Below are positions 57,818-64,000 of a stretch of DNA of 64,000 nucleotides, piece after piece; position 1 is the stretch's first letter, and each line of letters opens with the position of its first letter. This DNA is from Mycolicibacterium wolinskyi (GTDB taxonomy: Bacteria > Actinomycetota > Actinomycetes > Mycobacteriales > Mycobacteriaceae). Under the pieces are notes generated by a model that ran no database searches, was not told the DNA's origin, and saw only the letters and a program-made list of their open reading frames with translations. The stretch lies in assembly GCF_002101965.1 (NCBI RefSeq), contig NZ_LQQA01000006.1, forward strand, positions 186,001 to 250,000, given 5' to 3'. Made by a program: the position numbers and the translations under genes.

Positions 57818-58687
57818 TCAGAGGGTGAACCGGCGCAGCAACGAATACGTCAGCGCGCCGGCCGCCAGCGCGCTGATCCCGACGGCCGCGGTGGTGGCGA
57901 CGGCGGCGCCGGACGGCGCCGGAATCCGGTCCCGCAGCGACACCGGTTTGGTGAAAGTCAGTACGGGCCAACCGCGCGCGGCGGCCTCCTTGCGGAGTGC
58001 GCGATCGGGGTTGACGGCGGTGGGGTGGCCGACGGCCTCGAGCATCGGGATGTCGGTGATCGAATCCGAATATGCGTAGCAATGGTCGAGCGAATACCCC
58101 TCGCGGGCCGCCAGCGCTCGGATCGCTTCGGCCTTGCCCTCGCCGTAACAGTAAAACGCGATCTCGCCCGTGTAGCGGCCGTCCTCGACCACCATCCGGG
58201 TGGCCATCGCGTGCGTCGCACCGAGGGCCCGGGCGATCGGCGCGACGATCTCCTCGCCGGACGCCGAGACCACCACGACGTCGCGTCCACACAGCTTGTG
58301 GTCGGCGATGAGCTCGGCGGCCTCGGCGAACACGAGCGGGTCGACGATGTCGTGCAGCGTCTCGCCGACGATCGATTTGACCTGCTCGACATCCCAGCCC
58401 GTGCACATGTTGGTGATGTAGCTGCGCATGCGGTCCATCTGGTCGTGGTCGGCGCCCGACATCAAGAACAGAAACTGTGCATAAGTCGATTTGAGCACGG
58501 CCCGGCGATTCAACAGGCCCTGATCGAAGAAAGGTTTGCTGAAAGCGAGCGTGCTCGACTTGGCGATCACCGTCTTGTCAAGATCGAAGAAGGCCGCTGT
58601 GCGCACCGGTCGGCCGACGTCCTGCCCGGATTGCACTGCGATCGACTCCCCGGCAGCCGGATCGGATGCGGTCACAAGCGCCAGCAT
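57818..58687 (-). CDS. HAD-IB family phosphatase with C-terminal membrane segment
   Basis: A 289-residue SerB-like phosphatase (Rv3661-like). Motif I AAFFDLDKTVI, motif II VVVSASGEEI, and motif III/IV KAEAIRALAAREG with YAYSDSITDIPMLEAVG are intact. A C-terminal hydrophobic segment (AVATTAAVGISALAAGALTY) suggests membrane attachment. ATG 58687 (MLALVTASD) is the best start, though an earlier one is possible. The tad cluster and 6C RNA are divergent from it. Confidence 0.87.
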   Translation of the reverse strand: MLALVTASDPAAGESIAVQSGQDVGRPVRTAAFFDLDKTVIAKSSTLAFSKPFFDQGLLNRRAVLKSTYAQFLFLMSGADHDQMDRMRSYITNMCTGWDVEQVKSIVGETLHDIVDPLVFAEAAELIADHKLCGRDVVVVSASGEEIVAPIARALGATHAMATRMVVEDGRYTGEIAFYCYGEGKAEAIRALAAREGYSLDHCYAYSDSITDIPMLEAVGHPTAVNPDRALRKEAAARGWPVLTFTKPVSLRDRIPAPSGAAVATTAAVGISALAAGALTYSLLRRFTL

Positions 58688-58822
58688 AGAGGCACCCGGA
58701 CGGCGATAACCGACCGACAGTACAAAATGGCAGTTCACGACACATTCGGTGGATTGCGCGCGGCGGAACGGCTCGCGGTAACCCGCAGATCGATCCCTTG
58801 CGTGTTTTGGCAGTTCCGTGTG

Positions 58823-58828
58823 TATAGT
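58823..58828 (+). promoter_or_regulatory. -10 element of the 6C small RNA
   Basis: TATAGT at 58823-58828 sits about seven bases before the first base of the predicted RNA. A weak -35 TTGCGT lies 19 bases upstream. Confidence 0.55.
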
Positions 58829-58833
58829 GAGCA

Positions 58834-58932
58834 TTACTCGGCTTATGCCGAGGGTGTATCAGCCCGACCCCCCGGGGCTGATACGCGACGACCTCCGCCT
58901 CCTCCCCCCCTGGCGGGGGTCGTCTTCTTTTC
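58834..58932 (+). ncRNA. 6C small RNA (B11 homologue)
   Basis: A roughly 95-100 nt RNA with two C-rich hairpin loops, the hallmark of the actinobacterial 6C family. A small CTCGGC-TTAT-GCCGAG hairpin is followed by GTATCAGCCC/GGGGCTGATAC with loop GACCCCCC, then GACGACC...CCGCC/GGCGGGGGTCGTC with loop TCCTCCCCCCC, ending in a T-rich run. Its location between the HAD phosphatase (Rv3661) and ssd (Rv3660c) genes is that of M. tuberculosis B11. 6C RNAs bind G-rich targets through the C loops and affect growth and envelope gene expression. Confidence 0.9.
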
Positions 58933-59088
58933 CGGGGAGGATCACTTCCGCAAACACCGCCAGGATTGCCGTAGCGGTTGCGGAACGTTGTTTTGACACC
59001 TGTCAGCAGTTATCCCCAGCCTGTCCTTCATCCACAATCCGCGATCTGGTGATGGTGCCGGCGCGCCACGTGGCCGCAGGGTGGGGAC

Positions 59089-60159
59089 ATGGCCCCGTCA
59101 CACAGTTCGACCCGCGCCGTGCTCGCGCTGATCGGCGATCCGCTGCTGCGTGCGGACGCGAATCGGGTGGCCGCGGCCGCCGGCGTCGGCCTGGTGCACG
59201 TCGACGACCCATCGAGCCGCAAGGTGTGGCTCGCCGCAGCGGGTGTGCTGCTCGACGCGGCGGCCGCGCGGCGGTGTGCCGAGCGGGCCCTGCCGCGCCG
59301 TGAGCGGGTGGTGCTGATCGGCCACGAGGACCCCCAACCGGCGGATTGGCAGGCGGCGATATCGGTCGGCGCGCAACTGGTCGTGACGTTGCCAGGCGGC
59401 GACACCGAGCTGGTCGCGGCGCTGTCCGACGCGGCACATCGCGACGACGACGGGCGCGGCCCGGCGGTCGCCGTGGTTGGGGGCAGGGGCGGCGCAGGTA
59501 CGTCGGTGTTCGCAGTCGCGCTGGCTCAGTCAGCGCCCGCCGCGCTCCTCGTCGACGGCGACCCGTGGAGCGGCGGCATCGACCTCGTCCTCGGCAGTGA
59601 GGACGAGCCGGGCCTGCGTTGGCCAGATCTCGCGCTGCAAGGGGGCCGGCTGGGCTATCCCGCTCTTCGTGACGCATTGCCGCGGCGCGGTGCGGTCAGC
59701 GTCCTGTCGAGCGGGCGTACCGGTGTCGACATCGAGGCCGGGCCGCTCGGCGCGGTGGTCGACGCGGGCTGTCGCGGCGGAGTGACGGTGGTGTGCGACG
59801 TGCCGCGGCGTTGCACGGCGGCAGCCGAAACTGCCTTGGATGCCGCCGATCTCGTCGCGATCGTGACGCCGGCCGACGTGCGGTCGTGTGCGGCGGCCGC
59901 GGCTGTGCGGCCGTGGGTCCTGGCGTGCAACCCGAACGCGGGCGTGGTGGTGCGCGGCCCGGCCCCTGGCGGCCTGCGCGCAGCCGAGGTCGCCCGCATC
60001 GTCGATCTGCCGCTACTGGCCGCCATGCGACCGCAGCCTGGCCTGCACGACGCACTGGAGCGCGGCGGGTTGCGGCTGCGCCCACGATCACCGCTCGCCG
60101 TTGCCGCGCGCCAGGTGCTCGGCGTGCTGGCCCAGAACCCCGCGCTGGAGGCCGCATGA
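59089..60159 (+). CDS. ssd: Septum-site/CpaE-like ATPase
   Basis: A 356-residue MinD/CpaE superfamily protein (Rv3660c-like). The N-terminal receiver-like region precedes a deviant P-loop, AVVGGRGGAGTSVFAVALA, which has no Lys at the usual position, and the VDGDPWSGGIDLVLG motif. CpaE proteins localise Flp pilus machinery; the mycobacterial protein is reported to affect septum formation. It overlaps tadA by four bases and begins the tad operon. Confidence 0.88.
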   Translation: MAPSHSSTRAVLALIGDPLLRADANRVAAAAGVGLVHVDDPSSRKVWLAAAGVLLDAAAARRCAERALPRRERVVLIGHEDPQPADWQAAISVGAQLVVTLPGGDTELVAALSDAAHRDDDGRGPAVAVVGGRGGAGTSVFAVALAQSAPAALLVDGDPWSGGIDLVLGSEDEPGLRWPDLALQGGRLGYPALRDALPRRGAVSVLSSGRTGVDIEAGPLGAVVDAGCRGGVTVVCDVPRRCTAAAETALDAADLVAIVTPADVRSCAAAAAVRPWVLACNPNAGVVVRGPAPGGLRAAEVARIVDLPLLAAMRPQPGLHDALERGGLRLRPRSPLAVAARQVLGVLAQNPALEAA

Positions 60160-61316
60160 GCACGTCGCTGATCGACCGCGTGCGTGAGCGGCTGGTCGCC
60201 GAGACCGCACCGCTGAGTCCGGACGTGGTGGCCGCGGCCATCCGGGCCGAATCCGGCGGGCTGCTCGGTGACACCGAGGTGTTGAGCAATCTGCGGGTCC
60301 TGCAGACCGAACTGACCGGCGCCGGCATCCTGGAGCCGCTGCTGTACGCCGACGGAACTACCGACGTCCTGGTCACCGCACCCGATGCGGTCTGGGTCGA
60401 TGACGGGGACGGATTGCGCCGCACCGGTATTCGATTCGCAGACGAAGCCGCCGTACGACGGCTGGCGCAGCGGCTCGCATTGCTGGCCGGCCGCCGTCTC
60501 GACGAGGCACAGCCCTGGGTGGACGGGCAGCTCAGCGGTATCGGGGCTTTCACGGTGCGTCTGCATGCGGTGCTGCCACCTGTCGCCGCGGGTGGTACGT
60601 GCGTATCACTGCGGGTGTTGCGCCCGGCCACCCAGAATCTCGACAGCCTGACGCGGTCCGGGGCCATCGCGCCGCCGGCTGCCGAGCTGTTGCGGGCGAT
60701 CATCGCGGCCCGGCTCGCGTTCTTGATCTCGGGTGGCACGGGCTGTGGAAAGACGACACTGCTGTCCGCTGCGCTGGGTGGCGTCGCCGAGCACGAGCGC
60801 ATCGTATGTGTCGAGGACGCGGCCGAACTCGCGCCGGCACATCCTCACGTCGTGAAACTGGTCGCTCGCGGCGCCAACGTCGAAGGGGTCGGCGAGATCA
60901 CGGTGCGCGATCTGGTCCGGCAGGCACTACGGATGCGGCCCGACCGAATCGTGGTAGGTGAGGTGCGCGGCGCGGAAGTCGTCGACCTGCTGGCCGCCCT
61001 CAACACGGGCCATGACGGCGGCGCAGGCACTGTGCACGCCAACAGTCCAGCCGAGGTGCCCGCGCGGCTGGAGGCGCTCGGTGCGCTCGGCGGTCTTGAT
61101 CGGCCCGCGCTCTACAGCCAACTGGCGGCTGCGGTGCAGGTGCTCTTGCATGTCGGCCGTGACCGCACCGGGCGACGCCGGCTCGCCGAGATCGCGGTGT
61201 TGCGCCGCACCGGCGATGGTGCACTGGACGTGCTGACCGCGTGGCACGCGGATACCGGATTCGGTTGTGGCGCCGACATTCTGCAGCAGCTCATCGTCGA
61301 TCGGGGTGCCCGGTGA
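60156..61316 (+). CDS. tadA: Flp/Tad pilus secretion ATPase
   Basis: Type II/IV secretion-family ATPase of 386 residues (CpaF/TadA). The Walker A is ISGGTGCGKTTLLSA, the Asp box and His box regions include EDAAEL and HDGGAGTVHANSP, and the Walker B RPDRIVVGEVRGAEV. It powers Flp pilin assembly with TadB and TadC. It overlaps ssd and tadB by four bases. Confidence 0.93.
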   Translation: MSTSLIDRVRERLVAETAPLSPDVVAAAIRAESGGLLGDTEVLSNLRVLQTELTGAGILEPLLYADGTTDVLVTAPDAVWVDDGDGLRRTGIRFADEAAVRRLAQRLALLAGRRLDEAQPWVDGQLSGIGAFTVRLHAVLPPVAAGGTCVSLRVLRPATQNLDSLTRSGAIAPPAAELLRAIIAARLAFLISGGTGCGKTTLLSAALGGVAEHERIVCVEDAAELAPAHPHVVKLVARGANVEGVGEITVRDLVRQALRMRPDRIVVGEVRGAEVVDLLAALNTGHDGGAGTVHANSPAEVPARLEALGALGGLDRPALYSQLAAAVQVLLHVGRDRTGRRRLAEIAVLRRTGDGALDVLTAWHADTGFGCGADILQQLIVDRGAR

Positions 61317-62086
61317 CCGCGGCAGCGCTGGCCCTGGCGGCCGCGTTGCTGATCTGGCCCGCCGCGCCGCGGCTCAGCGAGATGACGCGCGTGCAGTCGA
61401 GGCGCCTGCGCGCGTGGCCGATCGGGGTGGTCGCCGGCGTGGGTCTCGCGTTGACGGGACCGGTGTCGATCGCGCTCGCGGCCGGTGCAGTCGCGGGGAC
61501 GGTGGCGTTGCGACGACGCCGCAGCGCCACACGCATACGACGTGAACGGGAATCCACGGCAATGCAGGCCGCACTCGATGTACTGGTCGGTGAACTGCGC
61601 ATCGGAGCTCATCCGGTGAGCGCGTTCGGCACCGCCGCAGGCGAGGTGTCCGGGCCGGTCGGCGAGGGCATGCGGGCAGTTGCGGCCCGCGCCCGCCTCG
61701 GCGCCGACGTGGCCGCAGGTCTCGACGATGTCGCAGGCGAGTCTCAGCTGCCGATGCATTGGGAACGGCTCGCGGCGTGCTGGCGGTTGGCGCAGGCGCA
61801 CGGATTGTCGATCGCCACGCTGATGCGCACCGCACAACAGGACATCGTTGAGCGGGAACGGTTTTCGGCGCGGGTCAGCGCGGCGATGGCAGGGCCGAGA
61901 ACCACCGCGGCCGTGTTGGCCGGGTTGCCGGTCGTCGGCATCGGGCTCGGACAGTTGATCGGTGCCGACCCGATCGGTTTTCTGCTGGCGCCCGGAGTCG
62001 GCGGCTGGCTGCTGGTCATCGGTGTGCTGCTGGCGTGTGCCGGGTTGCTCTGGTCCGACCGGATAACCGATGGGGCGATGAGATGA
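61313..62086 (+). CDS. tadB: Tad pilus inner-membrane platform protein B
   Basis: A 257-residue membrane protein with the T2SSF domain. There are N-terminal helices, then a cytoplasmic helical region with MQAALDVLVGELRIGAHPVS, and two C-terminal membrane helices (AAVLAGLPVVGIGLGQLIGA and LAPGVGGWLLVIGVLLACAG). GTG 61313 overlaps the tadA stop. Shorter than classical TadB, as in Rv3658c. Confidence 0.87.
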   Translation: MTAAALALAAALLIWPAAPRLSEMTRVQSRRLRAWPIGVVAGVGLALTGPVSIALAAGAVAGTVALRRRRSATRIRRERESTAMQAALDVLVGELRIGAHPVSAFGTAAGEVSGPVGEGMRAVAARARLGADVAAGLDDVAGESQLPMHWERLAACWRLAQAHGLSIATLMRTAQQDIVERERFSARVSAAMAGPRTTAAVLAGLPVVGIGLGQLIGADPIGFLLAPGVGGWLLVIGVLLACAGLLWSDRITDGAMR

Positions 62087-62652
62087 GCTGGGCGGCATTG
62101 TTTCTCGCGGCAGCGCTGATGATCGGAGTGAGTCCGACGCGGAATCGGTTGGCGCCTGCGACGGTTCACGCACGTGCACCGCGGCGGTCTGGCAATGACG
62201 ATCCACTCGCGGCCGCTTCGACCTTCGATCTGTTCGCGGCATGCCTGAGTGCGGGCATGGCCGTGTCGAATGCGGCGGCGGCTGCCGCACCGTCGGCGCC
62301 ACCGTCACTTGCCCCGTTGCTCACGCGGGCGGCCGATCTGCTTGCGCTCGGCGCGGACCCCGCGACTGCCTGGTCGAACGATGCTCTGCCGCATGACAAG
62401 AACGTCGATGCACTGCTGCGGCTGGCGCGTCGGTCGGCGTCGTCGGGCACCGCGCTGGCGCACGGCGTGGCCGAGCTGGCCGGCCAATCCCGCCATGATG
62501 CGGCGGCCGCGGCGGATGCCACCGCCGAACGGGCGTCGGTGCTCGTCGCCGGTCCGCTCGGGCTGTGTTACCTGCCCGCGTTTCTGTGCCTCGGGATCGT
62601 CCCCGTGGTCGTCGGCCTTGCCGGCGACGTACTCGGTTCGGGTTTGTTGTGA
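62083..62652 (+). CDS. tadC: Tad pilus inner-membrane platform protein C
   Basis: A 189-residue protein: N-terminal membrane helix, a cytoplasmic helical domain, and a C-terminal hydrophobic pair (LCYLPAFLCLGIVPVVVGLA). It matches the short TadC-like Rv3657c. The ATG overlaps tadB by four bases. With TadB it probably forms the platform used by TadA. Confidence 0.83.
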   Translation: MSWAALFLAAALMIGVSPTRNRLAPATVHARAPRRSGNDDPLAAASTFDLFAACLSAGMAVSNAAAAAAPSAPPSLAPLLTRAADLLALGADPATAWSNDALPHDKNVDALLRLARRSASSGTALAHGVAELAGQSRHDAAAAADATAERASVLVAGPLGLCYLPAFLCLGIVPVVVGLAGDVLGSGLL

Positions 62653-62670
62653 AGATTGGGAGGAAAACCA

Positions 62671-62874
62671 ATGGCAGGCAGAGTGTTTCAGCGGGTCCAG
62701 GCGCGTATGACGATGTTGATGATCGACGAGTCGGGCATGTCGACCGTCGAGTACGCGATCGGCACCATCGCCGCGGCGGCGTTCGGGGCCATCCTCTACA
62801 CGGTGGTGACCGGGGATTCGATCGTGAGCGCGCTGAGCAACATCATCACCCGTGCGTTGAACACCAACGTCTAG
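62671..62874 (+). CDS. flp: Flp-type pilin (DUF4244)
   Basis: A 67-residue prepilin. The polar leader ends with the processing-site-like DESGMSTVEYAIG followed by a hydrophobic stem (TIAAAAFGAILYTVVTG). ATG 62671 has a GGGAGGA ribosome site. It corresponds to Rv3656c and would be the major pilin subunit. Confidence 0.88.
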   Translation: MAGRVFQRVQARMTMLMIDESGMSTVEYAIGTIAAAAFGAILYTVVTGDSIVSALSNIITRALNTNV

Positions 62875-63197
62875 ATGACCGAGGTGCAGTCACGGTCGAG
62901 GCGGCCTTCGCAATCGCGGCGCTGGTGGTCGTCCTGGTGTTGTGCGTTGGCGGGCTCAGCACGGTGTCGATGCAGGTTCGGTGCGTTGACGCGGCACGCG
63001 AGGCCGCCCGGCTCGCCGCTCGCGGCGATGACCGCGCCGCGGCGGAGACCGCGCGCCGCATCGCGCCCCGGGGCGCGGCAGTCGACCTGCGCCGCGACGG
63101 CGGATTGGTCCTCGCCCAGGTCAGTGCCCGCGCCGCACTGCCGGGGCTCACCATCTCGGCCGAGGCGGCCGCCGCTGTCGAACCGGGCGTGCGATGA
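62875..63197 (+). CDS. TadE-like minor pilin, reading frame broken after the start codon
   Basis: The conserved body (RGAVTVEAAFAIAALVVVLV, then VRCVDAAREAARLAARGDDR) is a TadE-like pseudopilin with one hydrophobic stem, like Rv3655c. The only well-placed start, ATG 62875, directly abuts the flp stop (TAGATG) but is in the wrong frame. After ATG ACC, two bases remain before the body frame at 62883. No in-frame ATG, GTG or TTG lies near. One extra ACCG would give M-T-D-R-G-A-V. So this copy is frame-disrupted, a sequence error, or uses frameshifting. Confidence 0.7.
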
Positions 63198-63534
63198 CCG
63201 GGGATCGGCCAGCCTGCTGGCCGTCGCGCTGATCGCGATCCTGCTGGCGTTCACGACGGGCGCAGCGTATCTCGGGGCCGCTGTGATCGCCCGTCATCGC
63301 GCGCAGGCGGCCGCTGATCTCGCGGCGCTCGCCGCGGCCGGTGCTGTGGCGGGCGGGCCGGAGGCGGCGTGCGCTCGGGCGAGCCAGATCGCTTCGGCGA
63401 TGCGCACCACCGTCGCCGCGTGCCGGGTCGACGGACTCGATGTGGTGCTCGACGTGCAGGTGCGAGTCAGCCTCGGCCGCTTCGGCACGGGCTCGGCTCG
63501 TGCCGTGGCCCGCGCGGGTCCGGTCGAGACCTAG
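63194..63534 (+). CDS. TadG/Rv3654c-like minor pilin, frame broken after the start codon
   Basis: The body (RGSASLLAVALIAILLAFTT, then AAVIARHRAQAAADLAALAA) is a helicase/secretion-neighbourhood TadE-like protein with one membrane stem and the typical R-x-x-A-A-A-D-L-A-A-L-A-A motif, as in Rv3654c. ATG 63194 overlaps the preceding stop in the classical ATGA arrangement. However, the body frame begins at 63199 (CGG GGA TCG), out of phase with that ATG, the same kind of break as in the previous gene. Insertion of one ACCG would restore M-T-D-R-G-S-A. Confidence 0.68.
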
Positions 63535-64000
63535 TCCACCTCGTCGAGGTCAGCCGCGGCGATCTCGCTTTCGGTGGGCAGCCGCAACGCGAGCAGCCCG
63601 GCGTAGGTGCCGGGTTCCAGCTCGACCCGGTTGATCGTCATGTGCACCGGGCACCAGCCGCCGTCGGTCGTCCGCATCCGCAGCACCGCGGTGGTGACGC
63701 CGCTCGCGAATTCGGTTGTCATCGTGACCATGTGGCGTGCGTCGGCCGGATGGATACGGGCGGGGCCGCCTTCGCGGCTGCGCCAGTCGAAGAACGGCGC
63801 CGGCTCGTCGAGCCACTTCAGCAACTTCCAGTTGTTGAGGTCGACGAGCGCGCGATGCACGCCGGGCTGCGCGAGCCCGTCGAGGATCCGCTGTGCGAGG
63901 TAGTCCACCGGGACGGCGGGTCCCTCGCGATCGCTGCGCCAGTTCATCGCGCGGCAGATCAACCGGTCGCGGCCATCGGCTTGGGGTTCGAGGGCGACGC
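63531..64000 (-). CDS. PAS/GAF-like sensory protein (Rv3651-like), 5' end outside window
   Basis: The C-terminal 156 codons of a larger protein, open to the window edge. The visible part has a PAS-like fold pattern (FFDWRSREGGPARIHPADAR, then TTDGGWCPVHMTINRVELEP). In M. tuberculosis, Rv3651 (about 345 residues, structurally PAS/GAF-like) lies beyond the tad genes, matching this position and orientation. The start is off the right edge. It is convergent with the tadG-like gene, overlapping by 4 bp. Confidence 0.72.
   Translation of the reverse strand, partial: VALEPQADGRDRLICRAMNWRSDREGPAVPVDYLAQRILDGLAQPGVHRALVDLNNWKLLKWLDEPAPFFDWRSREGGPARIHPADARHMVTMTTEFASGVTTAVLRMRTTDGGWCPVHMTINRVELEPGTYAGLLALRLPTESEIAAADLDEVD

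Overview
This window is chromosomal DNA from a fast-growing mycobacterium, closest in content to the Mycobacterium (Mycolicibacterium) smegmatis group. It is GC-rich, and long stretches keep the gene order that I recall from the M. tuberculosis Rv3695-Rv3651 neighbourhood. Orthology statements use remembered gene names and were not checked by any search.

Layout. (1) 1-5.2 kb, accessory: a sulfatase (cut by the left edge) divergent from an AraC-type regulator, then a TetR regulator with a DHA2-type drug-efflux MFS pump. (2) 5.2-13.6 kb, conserved block (Rv3695-Rv3688c-like): RDD protein, SpoIIM-like protein, the four-gene DUF58/MoxR/DUF4350/DUF4129 operon, a Pro/Tyr-rich membrane protein, a SIMPL protein and a YqeY protein. 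(3) 13.6-20.0 kb, urea module: a urea-type ABC binding lipoprotein followed at once by ureAB(fused)-C-G-D-E-F, behind a promoter and a GlnR-like triple AC-n9-AC array. (4) 20.1-26.2 kb, accessory: manganese catalase, hemerythrin, small proteins, and a TetR/methyltransferase/SRPBCC/thioesterase operon with a palindromic operator. (5) 26.2-31.2 kb, a visibly more A/T-rich genomic island. It carries a SIR2-HerA-KTSC operon, most likely an anti-phage system. It is bounded on the left by the 3' remnant of a Rieske oxygenase gene and on the right by a decayed tyrosine integrase that abuts tRNA-Pro(CGG). (6) 31.3-33.5 kb: a SHOCT protein and a NarL-type two-component system. (7) 33.7-51.5 kb, the conserved Rv3684-Rv3667 block: cds1, metallophosphoesterase, ponA2, whiB4, two ArsA-like ATPases, DUF4177, RidA, metallo-beta-lactamase, crp, nth, TlpA-like protein, Nudix, marP, ephE, phage-holin-family protein, S1 protease and acs. 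(8) 51.7-57.4 kb: a degenerate Fic-fold protein, then a complete De Ley-Doudoroff galactonate operon (transporter, dgoD, dgoA, dgoK) divergent from an IclR regulator across a 33-bp palindrome. (9) 57.8-64 kb, Rv3661-Rv3651-like: HAD phosphatase, the 6C small RNA, ssd, and the Flp/Tad pilus cluster tadA-tadB-tadC-flp-tadE-tadG, ending in a partial Rv3651-like gene.

The most interesting points are the three-gene SIR2-HerA-KTSC operon, in which the KTSC protein would be an uncharacterised third component. Next is the pair of identical frame breaks just after the start codons of both minor Tad pilin genes. Several well-formed operators (AraC direct repeats, TetR and IclR palindromes, GlnR-like array) tie regulators to specific neighbours.
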